Made by a program: the position numbers and the translations under genes | In this document: positions 8,801 to 16,364 of the stretch, piece by piece | How the letters are laid out: every line of letters begins with the position of its first letter | Numbering within the stretch: position 1 is the first letter of the stretch | Assembly: GCA_041399065.1 (NCBI GenBank) | Contig: JAWKTN010000001.1 | Span: forward strand, 1,364,001-1,428,000 | DNA: 64,000 nucleotides | Source of the DNA: JAGQPD01 sp020426865 | Lineage (GTDB): Bacteria > Planctomycetota > Planctomycetia > Pirellulales > Pirellulaceae | Direction of reading: 5' to 3' | Notes under the pieces: model-generated | Databases searched by the model: none | Told to the model about the DNA's origin: nothing | What the model saw: the letters and a program-made list of their open reading frames with translations, nothing else

Positions 8801-11515
8801 GGTCATGACTTCATCGAGTCCGTCGCCGTCGTCGTCATGCGCTTCGCCTTCGGCATCTTCGAACCATACGTCGACCGACGTCGGACCGACAAGGTTGATC
8901 ATCTCCTCCGTTCCGTTGGGAGCGATCAACGTAAACATCGCTTGTGTTTCGGGGAAATGGTCGTGCTCGACAAAATGTCCTGGCGTTGGCGTGTGCGTAC
9001 CCGGACCCAATGAATACGGACTGAGCTGGCCGGAGTCCTTGAAGAACAACGGGATCGTCGTCGGGCTTTCGTATGTGTTCCCCTCGCCCGGTGGTTTTTC
9101 GGTGATCGTTTCCCGCATCACTTTTGGCGAGCGGTTGACGAGCACGACCAGACCATTGGGCGTGTCGACGGTGATCTCCAAGAACATGTTGAATAGGCTT
9201 GCTGCGTCGCCCGGTGCAAATGGGTCAAGGTCCAAGGTCCCGGGGGTGTTGTTGACCAACTCTTCGATTTCGCCGGTCGACATGATATCGGGATTCAGCC
9301 CAATGTGAACCGGACCGAGTGAACTGGTGCCATTGAGATCCAGTTCAATCACCTTCGTCATGACTTCGTCACGTCCGTCGCCGTCGTCATCTTGAGCCTT
9401 TCCTTCATCCAGTTCAAACCAGACATCGATTTTCGTGGGGCCGGTAAGATTGATGTTTTCCGAGAACCCATCGGGGCCAAGCAAGTTGATTTGAGCGTCG
9501 GTGTTGTCGAAAACATCATGTTCAACGAAATGGTCGCGAGGATTGGGGATGTGTTTTCCTGGTCCCAAGAAGTAACCGCTCGGCTCGCCGTTGGGGAGGA
9601 ATAGCTCAATACGCTCTGGATTCTCGTAGGTATCACCTTCGCCCGGAGGCTTGTTGGTGATCATCGCATGCATTTGTTTGGGGTCTTTGTTGTGCAGTAC
9701 CAGTGTGCGGCCGTCGGCCAGTAACACGGTGAATTGCAGGTACAGATCGAACCAGCTGTTGGCGTCGCCGGGAGCAAATGGATCGACATCCAGGATGCCG
9801 GGCGTGTTGTTGACCTTCTCCATAATCACGCCGGTGGACATGATGTCGGGGTTAAGGCTAACAAAGATCGGTCCTTGTGAACTGAGTCCTTGCAGGTCGA
9901 GGTCGACCATCTTGGTCATGACTTCATCAAGGCCGTCGCCATCGTCGTCATGGGCTTCGCCTTCACGATTCTCGAACCAGACGTCGACGGCCGTCGGGCC
10001 CGCGAGGTTGATCATTTCCTCAGTATTGTCGGGGCCGATCAAGGTAAACATCGCCTGTGTTTCTTCGAAGCGGTCGTGTTCGATGAAGTGCGGGCGAGGC
10101 GTATGGGAAGCAGCACCAAGGGAAATGTTGGTTGGCCGACCATCTTGAAAGTAAAGCCGAATCGTTTCCGGGCTCTCGTACGTTTCACCGATTCCCGGCG
10201 GCTTCTCGGTGATGATGCTGTGCATGTGCTTCGGGTCATGATTGACCAACGTCACGGGACCGTTGACGGTCTCGATGGTGATATTCAGAAATAGGCTGAA
10301 CCAGCTGTCGGCGTCGCCCGGATGGAACGGGTCGAGATCCAAACGTCCAGGATTGTTGTTGGCCAATTCCTTGATCACGCCCGTCGACATTGCATTCGGA
10401 TTCAGCGTTACTGTGACCGGGCCGGCGGCGGTGACCCCGTGCAAATCGAGATCCATGAACTTGGTGACGACCTCGTCCATGCCGTCGCCGTCATTGTCGT
10501 GCGCGTCCCCTTCATTGGGGCCTTCAAAGAACACATCAATCCATGTTGGCCCCGTCAGCTCGACCATCTCCTCGCCGCCATCATCATCCACAAACCTGAT
10601 CGTCGCATGCGTTTCCGTGAAGTGATCGTGTTCGACAAACACGTCGCGAGGCACGGGTGTGTTGGTTGTCTTGCCCAATTTGTAACCGGACGGCATGACC
10701 ATTTGGCCGAAGTTGTCTTTCCATACCGTGTAATCCGCGGCGTCGACCTTACCGCTGCCATTTCCGTCAGCATCCAGCTTCATCGTCGAGTTAAAATCGT
10801 CCTTCCACACGGTGTAATCTGCCGCGTCAACCTTACCGTTGTGGTTATAGTCGCCGCGGGGCCACTCGCTGGCTCGGACCAGTTCGACAGTGTCAGGGCC
10901 GTTAAATGTTACACCGCCGAGTGGTGGTTTGGTCATCATCGTCGTCGACATGTGTTTGGGTTGCAGGTTCCGCAAGACGATCGGGCCGCCTGCTGCAGTG
11001 TTTACTGTCAATTCGACCCAAACCTCGAAGGAAGCGTCCGCCGTGCCCGGCCCAAATGGGGCGACATCCAATCTCCCTGTCGTGACGTCCACCTGCTCGG
11101 TTAACAGGCCTCGCGAGGCAATATCGGGATTTAAGGTCACCTTGACGGGCCCAAGCGAACTGGTGCCGGTCAGATCCATGGCCACGATTTCGGTTTGCAC
11201 TTCGTCCAAGCCGTCGCCATCGTCGTCTTTGGCATCCCCTTCCAGCGGACCTTCAAAGCAGACGTCGATCTTCATCGTGCCGTTTAACGCCACGGATTCC
11301 GACGCGCCGGTCGGCGTCAACACCTCGATCGTCGACGACACGTCCGTAAACAGATCGTGTTCCACAAATCCGTCACATGCCAGTAGCCGACGCTGCTCGA
11401 GCGGCTCAGCAGTTCGCAGTCGACGCTCTTTGCGACGCTGGTGCGTTCGTGTGGAGAATGGATGCCGAAGCGACTTGCGACGTGCTTGCGAGAGATGTTC
11501 CTGCCGGCGGATCAT
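5873..11515 (-). CDS. Giant LEPR-XLL surface protein with nine repeats and dockerin-like modules
   Basis: A 1880-residue protein. The basic N-terminus ends in AEPLEQRRLLA, the LEPR-XLL motif of large planctomycete extracellular proteins. Then come nine ~186-residue repeats, each opening near FVEHD.F, with GPT.IDVWFE, an acidic DDDGDG.DEV motif (a likely calcium loop), LNPD.MSTG, PKxM and KPPGEG.TYESP. Two dockerin-like loops (GDYNHNGKVDAADYTVWKD and a partner) sit at about residues 220-275, between repeats 1 and 2. A further loop, DGNGDGVVNAADYTIWKD, lies near the C-terminus. AGGAG is 7 nt before the ATG. No PEP-CTERM tail is seen. It is probably a calcium-stabilised adhesin or S-layer-like protein; ligand unknown. 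Repeats 3-4 and 5-6 are nearly identical. Confidence 0.9.
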   Translation of the reverse strand: MIRRQEHLSQARRKSLRHPFSTRTHQRRKERRLRTAEPLEQRRLLACDGFVEHDLFTDVSSTIEVLTPTGASESVALNGTMKIDVCFEGPLEGDAKDDDGDGLDEVQTEIVAMDLTGTSSLGPVKVTLNPDIASRGLLTEQVDVTTGRLDVAPFGPGTADASFEVWVELTVNTAAGGPIVLRNLQPKHMSTTMMTKPPLGGVTFNGPDTVELVRASEWPRGDYNHNGKVDAADYTVWKDDFNSTMKLDADGNGSGKVDAADYTVWKDNFGQMVMPSGYKLGKTTNTPVPRDVFVEHDHFTETHATIRFVDDDGGEEMVELTGPTWIDVFFEGPNEGDAHDNDGDGMDEVVTKFMDLDLHGVTAAGPVTVTLNPNAMSTGVIKELANNNPGRLDLDPFHPGDADSWFSLFLNITIETVNGPVTLVNHDPKHMHSIITEKPPGIGETYESPETIRLYFQDGRPTNISLGAASHTPRPHFIEHDRFEETQAMFTLIGPDNTEEMINLAGPTAVDVWFENREGEAHDDDGDGLDEVMTKMVDLDLQGLSSQGPIFVSLNPDIMSTGVIMEKVNNTPGILDVDPFAPGDANSWFDLYLQFTVLLADGRTLVLHNKDPKQMHAMITNKPPGEGDTYENPERIELFLPNGEPSGYFLGPGKHIPNPRDHFVEHDVFDNTDAQINLLGPDGFSENINLTGPTKIDVWFELDEGKAQDDDGDGRDEVMTKVIELDLNGTSSLGPVHIGLNPDIMSTGEIEELVNNTPGTLDLDPFAPGDAASLFNMFLEITVDTPNGLVVLVNRSPKVMRETITEKPPGEGNTYESPTTIPLFFKDSGQLSPYSLGPGTHTPTPGHFVEHDHFPETQAMFTLIAPNGTEEMINLVGPTSVDVWFEDAEGEAHDDDGDGLDEVMTKMVQLDLQGLSSQGPIFVGLNPDIMSTGVIMEKVNNTPGVLDLDPFAPGDANSWFDLYLQFTVLLADGRTIVLHNKDPKQMHAMITHKPPGEGDTYENPERIELFLPNGEPSGYFLGPGKHTPNPGDHFVEHDVFDDTDARINLLGPNGFNENIDLSGPTKIDVWFERDEGEAQDDDGDGRDEVMTKVIALDLNGTSSLGPVHVGLNPDIMSTGEIEELVNNNPGILDLDPFAPGDAASLFNMFLEITVDTPNGPVVLVNRTPKVMRETITEKPPGEGNTYESPTIIPLFFKDSGQLSPYSLGPGTHTPRPPFIEHDVFENTLASISLITPEGKEEKIALAGPTQVDVRFERREGEALDDDGDGRDEVQTEMVAMDLSGMSSFGPVHVGLYDGQPSLGEIEEQTNNTPGVLDVPPFTAVGAADSFFDVFVAITVFTPDGPVTLINLQQPKRMSGTIFHKPPTEETIYESPETIELFFPDGRPSGYKLGPGTHTPSPPEHFVEHDVFDATRASINLIGPNINEIVNLQGPTQIDVWFDGPNEGDADDSNGDGLDEVMTKMIQLDLNGQSSLGPVHVGLNPNQMSTGSIMENVNNTPGTLDLPPFTNTGDAGSWFNLFLEIRVDTPTGPVLLYNRQPKMMHETITHKPPGPGETYESPTTIPLYFADGTLSPYRLGPGRHTPVPEQPDHFVETDLFPDSSMFLLLRDEASGRTDEVFLTGRSVIDVWFDGLAEGDANDDDGNQQDEVMAILAEMVLQGASNAFGPIQVGLNPAQQSTGIIEEQFNLIPGRLELPPFGNGQAATSWLLNPQIVVGTQLLLPATPLPLVGISRVKPAGPGDLFQMPIDVFVPLLDQNGVPTSLSVGLVQYIPSPPLPVPLSATAAAGYTYSDWNSSYGSSSELMADGNGDGVVNAADYTIWKDRQEALREMLESEPFFSSRTTSGEQMASSLPRAADSHIESSVWSEDEDWIASSRSQP
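6190..11370 (-). repeat. Nine tandem ~558-bp coding repeats
   Basis: The FVEHD-type codons that open each unit lie near 11360, 10635, 10085, 9525, 8970, 8412, 7856, 7295 and 6735. Units 2 onward have a spacing of 550-561 bp; the larger first spacing reflects the inserted dockerin module. Two-unit blocks at about 8990-10095 and 7875-8989 look almost the same at DNA level, for example the GGxHxPNPxDHFVEHD context recurs only in units 4 and 6. This points to a recent block duplication. Confidence 0.85.
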
Positions 11516-12158
11516 GAGTTTTCTCCTGCTTCTATTATGTAGAGGTAATCAGAACGATTCCTCTGGTGCGCTGATGATCGTCGTTGTGTCGTAACGGAAA
11601 CCGCGGCGAAGAATAACCAAACCTTTCGAGCGTCCAACTCGTCGTCGCCGTATCAACCGTCCCCTTCAGTGCCTCGAGCTTCCACCACCTCCTACCACGT
11701 CCCCCGCGCCAGTTTTCTCCCGCGCCAGTTTCAACTTCCTGTCGCGACCCCATAAATAGGGGATTTTCAGTCGGCATGACGTTCCCCCAAAGGGGTGGAA
11801 TGTCGATAACAGAACATAGATGGCACAGAAAGCAAGTGTTATCTAGAAATATTTTTTTCTAGTTGTTTCTGCGGCGGTCAGGTCGCGTTGCGTTGGCCGC
11901 TGTAAGGACGCAACGGCAATCTCTGTAGTATCATGCCGAGAAACCGCCGTCTTTTGCCGCTCGCGCTGCTTGCCGTACGCCGGGCGCGAGTTGTCGCAGA
12001 GTTAGTTTTTTTGCCGAATTTGATTGACTCCGTTGTCCGGCGCGTTATCGTGAGGGGCGCATGCACGGGCGCCGCGTTCGATACGTGCGAGTCTTGATAG
12101 GGGGGGTTTTGGTGTACTTTTCCGCGGCTCGAAGTCGCCCAAGCAGGGGGGGATCACG
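11516..12158. other. Divergent intergenic region before the PKS operon
   Basis: No gene is seen in these 643 bases. The interval separates the LEPR-XLL gene (minus) from the first cassette gene (plus), so it should contain the operon promoter. A small AT-rich hairpin is present: CTAGAAA (11843-11849) with TTTCTAG (11856-11862). A GGGGGG run shortly before 12159 may serve as the ribosome-binding site. No specific operator could be recognised. Confidence 0.45.
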
Positions 12159-13172
12159 ATGAGTGGGGGGACGTCGATCGGCGTACGACTCAGAAACCAA
12201 CTGCTGGCGATCGGAGCACGCGAAACGACGTTCCAACGACGGCGGTTTGAGAGCGGGGCGCCGCGGACGAGAGCGCATCTGGAGAATGTGGGGGCCCATT
12301 TTCTCATCGGTTACCACATGGCCCTGCACAATCCGCGACAGGTCGACGTGAAATCGCTTGACAATATTGTGCCACTGTTTCGTGGCTTTGCCTACGAAGG
12401 GGCGGCGATGGCGTTGGCGGTGCACGATGGACTGACATTCAATGGGCGTCGCTTCTGGGAGGTGTTTTCCGCCAGCCACGGGGACGACCACATTTACATG
12501 ATGCACGTGGGGGCCGGATGGGCGATGGCCCGTATCCCGTGGTTGCGGTGGCGCATGACGTGGTATCTATCGCATTTCGACGATTTGCTCCGCTGGCTAC
12601 TCGTCGACGGGTATGGATTCCACCAAGGCTACTTCCATCCGCAGCGTTACCTGTATGCGATGCGGCATGACCGGGCGATTGGAGCGAGAGGATACCAAGC
12701 ACGTGCCTTCGATCAAGGGCTCGGACGTAGTCTGTGGTTTGTCACTTGCGCGAACCCACGGCGAATTTCCGCGATCATCGGGAACATGGCGCAGGAGCGA
12801 CATGCGGATTTATGGAGCGGGGTCGGATTGGCCGCCACCTACGCTGGCGGCGTATCGGCGGAAATTCTGGACGAACTACGGGAGATTGCCGGCACGCAGG
12901 CAATTCATCTCGCGCAGGGGGCAGTGTTTGCCGCGGCTGCACGGCATCGGGCTGGCAATGTAGTTCCTTATACGTTCGATGCCTGCCGGCTGCTTACTGG
13001 TTTGTCGGTCGAAGACGCGTCGGACGTGGCGGAACAAGCCCGCCTTGGTCTGCCGCAGTCACTAGAGAGCCATCAACCAGCGTACGAGGGGTGGCGGGGC
13101 GCGATTCGACAACGACTGGCAATGCGACGGCCGGTCGCCGAACTTTCGAACGAGATCGGATTTACCGAGTAA
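12159..13172 (+). CDS. unbL: DUF1702 protein, enediyne cassette E3/UnbL type
   Basis: A 337-residue protein that resembles the DUF1702 family found in enediyne loci: an N-terminal block with FLIGYHMAL, FRGFAYEGAAMALAVHDGL and HIYMMHVGAGWAMARIPW, then LVDGYGFHQGYFHP, followed by QGLGRSLWFV and WSGVGLAATYAGG. The family has no established enzymatic role but is part of the conserved minimal enediyne PKS cassette (E3 in C-1027 nomenclature). It is the first gene of a co-directional operon; UnbV starts 23 nt after its stop. No signal peptide is evident. Assignment rests on pattern recognition plus the unmistakable neighbours. Confidence 0.85.
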   Translation: MSGGTSIGVRLRNQLLAIGARETTFQRRRFESGAPRTRAHLENVGAHFLIGYHMALHNPRQVDVKSLDNIVPLFRGFAYEGAAMALAVHDGLTFNGRRFWEVFSASHGDDHIYMMHVGAGWAMARIPWLRWRMTWYLSHFDDLLRWLLVDGYGFHQGYFHPQRYLYAMRHDRAIGARGYQARAFDQGLGRSLWFVTCANPRRISAIIGNMAQERHADLWSGVGLAATYAGGVSAEILDELREIAGTQAIHLAQGAVFAAAARHRAGNVVPYTFDACRLLTGLSVEDASDVAEQARLGLPQSLESHQPAYEGWRGAIRQRLAMRRPVAELSNEIGFTE

Positions 13173-13195
13173 CACAAAACAAAGGGAAAAAGACA

Positions 13196-15202
13196 ATGAC
13201 GTGGCTACGTCAAAACCTGCGAATACCCGTTGCGTTGGCGTTGATCGCCATCACGTATTGGTTCTCCCGTATGCCAGAGCTATCGTCGGTAGAGCGGGAG
13301 CAGCTTCGTTCGGAGTTTCAATTCCAGAAGGAGAGATTACCGGTCGCATCTGGCAGGGAGCTTAAATCAGTGCGTCCGGTCCATCCTAAATTGGAGCATT
13401 TGTCGGCTTGGATTTCCTCGGTGGGCGCGGCGTGCACATTGACGGATCTCGACGGCGACGGTTTGGCCAACGACGTGGTGCACGTCGAGACGCGAACCAA
13501 TCAGGTCATCCTATCTCCCGTACCGGGCACTGGCGCACGCTACGCGCCGTTCGTTCTCGACGACTCCGGGCCCAGTCACAGCGACGAGACCGTGGCACCG
13601 ATGGGGAGCCTTGCCGGAGATTGGAACGAAGACGGCCTGACGGATGTGATGGTCTACTACTGGGGACGCCCCCCGTTGATGTTCCTGCAACGATCCAGGC
13701 CCGACGCCATCGATTCCGCCGTGTTGTCGCCAGACGCATTCGTGTTGCATGCCGTCTCAGATCCCGAGCAGCGCTGGTATACCAACGCGGCGACGCAAGC
13801 AGACTTCGATGGCGATGGTCATATTGATCTGGCGATTGGCAACTATTTTCAAGATGGTGCACATATTTTAGATCCAAGCGCGACGGATGATCAGCAAATG
13901 CACCATGCCATGTCGCGGGCCCTTAACGGTGGAACCAACCGACTGTTACTGGGGCAGGGGGGGACGTCAGGACGGGAACCCACTGTCTCATTTCGCATGG
14001 TTAACGATGCCTGGACCAGCGATGTGGCGCATGGCTGGACGCTGGCCATGGGGGCTTGCGACCTGGACGGTGACATGTTGCCGGAACTTTATTGTGCCAA
14101 CGATTTTGGCAATGACCGCCTGTTACACAATCGGTCTCGGCCCGGAAAACCCGCGTTTGCCGTCGTGGATGGCACCAAACGCTGGAATACCTCGAACTCC
14201 AAGGTATTGGGGCACGACTCCTTCAAGGGAATGGGGGTCGATTTTGGCGACCTCAACGGTGACGGATGGATGGATATCTACGTCAGCAACATTGCTGCTG
14301 TTTACGCGTTGGAGGAGAGCCATTTCGTTTTTTTGAGTACCGGTGATATCGAGTCGTTCCAGCGCGGCAAGGCGCCCTATGAAGAGTCCTCGGAACAGCT
14401 GGGGTTGGCACGCAGTGGCTGGGGATGGGAAGCCCGTCTGGCGGACTTCAACAACGATGGAGTCCTCGAGGCAATCCAGGCTACCGGCTTCGTTCGGGGG
14501 ACGCGCAACCGATGGCCGCAGTTGCACGAGGCGGCCATGGGGAATGATCTATTGCTGCGTTATCCGGCCGCATGGCATCGTGTCCAGCCGGGGGACGATT
14601 TGAGTGGTCACGACATTAATCCCCTGTTCGTTCGGTCCAAAAGCGGTCGCTTTTACGACCTTTCTGTTGATCTTCAGATCGCCGACCCCCAGGTGACGCG
14701 TGGTATCGCGACCGCCGATATCGATGGCGACGGCGACCTCGACTTTGTGATCGCCAATCAATGGGATGACTCGTGGGTCTACCAGAATACCTCATCGCGC
14801 GCAGGAAAGTTCTTGGGGCTGAAGTTGTTCCTCGGCGACCAGGCATCAGGAAGTGACATGGTGGTGGATCATCCCACGCATCCCGTCGATGCCGCACCGG
14901 CCATCGGTGCCTTGGTGAGGGCACATCTGCCGGACGGGCGCATGCTCGTATCGCAAGTGGACGGCGGCAATGGCCACTCAGGGAAACGAAGTCCCGACGT
15001 CCATTTTGGTTTAGGACAGATTCCTGACGACGCCGTAGTGTCCGTTGATATCCGCTGGCGAGATCGTCGCGGAAATATCCATTCGTCGAAACATGATATG
15101 ACGCCAGGGTGGCATACTCTGGTGATGGGCGGCAGCCAACATGGCAGACAAGCCAGCAGACGTCAGGCTACGAATCGCTTTATGGCCGCGAGTACTCGTT
15201 AA
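13196..15202 (+). CDS. unbV: FG-GAP/ASPIC-UnbV protein, enediyne cassette E4/UnbV type
   Basis: A 668-residue protein with an N-terminal membrane or signal helix (IPVALALIAITYWFS). Repeated FG-GAP/VCBS-like calcium loops follow: DLDGDGLAND, DWNEDGLTD, DFDGDGHIDLAIGNY, DLNGDGWMDIYVSN, DFNNDGVLE and DIDGDGDLDFVIANQ, implying a seven-bladed propeller. The C-terminus (IGALVRAHLPDGRML, GKRSPDVHFGLG, VSVDIRWRD) is the ASPIC/UnbV module. The start at 13196 is chosen because AAAGGG lies just upstream and it begins at the export helix; the same frame is open upstream only by chance. It is probably outside the cytoplasm. UnbV proteins are constant partners of enediyne PKSs with unknown biochemistry. 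Confidence 0.88.
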   Translation: MTWLRQNLRIPVALALIAITYWFSRMPELSSVEREQLRSEFQFQKERLPVASGRELKSVRPVHPKLEHLSAWISSVGAACTLTDLDGDGLANDVVHVETRTNQVILSPVPGTGARYAPFVLDDSGPSHSDETVAPMGSLAGDWNEDGLTDVMVYYWGRPPLMFLQRSRPDAIDSAVLSPDAFVLHAVSDPEQRWYTNAATQADFDGDGHIDLAIGNYFQDGAHILDPSATDDQQMHHAMSRALNGGTNRLLLGQGGTSGREPTVSFRMVNDAWTSDVAHGWTLAMGACDLDGDMLPELYCANDFGNDRLLHNRSRPGKPAFAVVDGTKRWNTSNSKVLGHDSFKGMGVDFGDLNGDGWMDIYVSNIAAVYALEESHFVFLSTGDIESFQRGKAPYEESSEQLGLARSGWGWEARLADFNNDGVLEAIQATGFVRGTRNRWPQLHEAAMGNDLLLRYPAAWHRVQPGDDLSGHDINPLFVRSKSGRFYDLSVDLQIADPQVTRGIATADIDGDGDLDFVIANQWDDSWVYQNTSSRAGKFLGLKLFLGDQASGSDMVVDHPTHPVDAAPAIGALVRAHLPDGRMLVSQVDGGNGHSGKRSPDVHFGLGQIPDDAVVSVDIRWRDRRGNIHSSKHDMTPGWHTLVMGGSQHGRQASRRQATNRFMAASTR

Positions 15203-15260
15203 CAGCAATTACCCAGTTAGTCGCCAACGCACGGAGTATTGGCCGCGAGGGACTTTTACG

Positions 15261-16364
15261 ATGACAATGACTATGAGTCAAAACCAACCACGCCCCACAA
15301 ATGCAGCCCCAGTTGCTGGGAAGTCGAAAGCGAAGGACAATTGGTATGCCAATGATCGGTTGGGCGGACTGCGAAGATTCGCCATTGCGATTACCGTGCT
15401 GAATATTCTCGGGCACTTGTGGCTAGGATTCGAGCAGGCTTGGGCCCACCCATTCGTCGCCCTTGCGGCGGCGTACGGCACCGAATTCATCCTGGAGTTC
15501 GTGGACAGTCGCGCTCAACGCAAAACACCCCGATATCGCGGCAGCTGGAAGACGTTCATCGAGTTCTTTCTTCCGGCACACATCTCGGGAATGGCCGTCT
15601 CGATGCTGCTCTATCCAGGAAGTCGATTGATGCCCACCGCATTCGCCGCTGTGGTAGCTATGGCCTCCAAGAACTTATTGCGAGTTCAGCAGCAGGGGCG
15701 CGTTCGCCATGTACTGAATCCCTCGAACTTGGGGATCACCGTCACGCTGCTGCTGTTTCCCTGGGTCGGCATTGCCCCTCCTTATCAGTTTACCGAGAAT
15801 CTGTTGGGGTGGGGGGACGCAATTCTGCCGGCAATCATCATCTGTTCCGGAACATTTTTGAACACCCGCTACACGCGACGGCTGCCGTTGATCGCAGCGT
15901 GGCTGACTGCATTCGTCCTGCAAGCCCTCGTGCGCAGTATCTTCTTTGACACCACCTTGCTGGCCGGCCTGATGCCGATGACCGGTGTCGCCTTCCTGTT
16001 ATTCACTTTCTACATGGTGACCGATCCGCCCACCACGCCCAGTACAACTCAAGGACAAATCGTCTTCGGCGCGTCCGTGGCAATCGTCTATGGCATACTC
16101 ATGGTTTCGCAGATCGTATTCGGGCTGTTTTTCTCACTCACGATCGTGGCCACATTGCGATACGTCTATCTATTATTGCGCAATCGACAGGCAAGCCAGC
16201 AGGGGGCGGGATTGGTAACAGGTAATCTCGGCAGCACACTCACCGCACTGCCGGTTTCGAAAACTGCGCCGACAGCAACGATGCCAACAGCAACGACGCC
16301 AACAGCAACGACGCCAACAGCAACGCGGCCGCCGGCAACGACTTCAGCGAGTTCACAGCTATGA
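15261..16364 (+). CDS. unbU: UnbU-type integral membrane protein (RnfD-like), enediyne cassette E5
   Basis: A 367-residue polytopic membrane protein with about eight to ten hydrophobic segments. It resembles the RnfD/NqrB-like UnbU family, including SGMAVSMLLYPGSRLMPTA, RHVLNPSNLGITVTLLLFPW and FYMVTDPPTTP. The start ATG 15261 has GAGG nine bases upstream. The soluble tail after the last helix is Thr/Ala/Pro rich and encoded by a 15-bp tandem repeat. Its TGA overlaps the ATG of the PKS gene (ATGA at 16361-16364), so the two are translationally coupled. UnbU is one of the five genes defining the minimal enediyne cassette; its role (electron transfer or transport) is not established. Confidence 0.88.
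   Translation: MTMTMSQNQPRPTNAAPVAGKSKAKDNWYANDRLGGLRRFAIAITVLNILGHLWLGFEQAWAHPFVALAAAYGTEFILEFVDSRAQRKTPRYRGSWKTFIEFFLPAHISGMAVSMLLYPGSRLMPTAFAAVVAMASKNLLRVQQQGRVRHVLNPSNLGITVTLLLFPWVGIAPPYQFTENLLGWGDAILPAIIICSGTFLNTRYTRRLPLIAAWLTAFVLQALVRSIFFDTTLLAGLMPMTGVAFLLFTFYMVTDPPTTPSTTQGQIVFGASVAIVYGILMVSQIVFGLFFSLTIVATLRYVYLLLRNRQASQQGAGLVTGNLGSTLTALPVSKTAPTATMPTATTPTATTPTATRPPATTSASSQL
16271..16330 (+). repeat. 15-bp minisatellite, four copies, in the unbU tail
   Basis: Four 15-bp units close to AACAGCAACGACGCC occur at 16271, 16286, 16301 and 16316, encoding repeated Pro-Thr-Ala-Thr-Thr. The repeat keeps frame and lengthens the disordered C-terminal tail. Confidence 0.9.

Noticed and set aside
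7118..9308. Several long plus-strand frames opposite the giant repeat protein
   Set aside because: They repeat with the same ~558-bp period as the real gene and are its mirror frames.
12734..13195. N-terminal extension of unbV
   Set aside because: It overlaps unbL in another frame; ATG 13196 has a ribosome-binding site and starts at the export helix.
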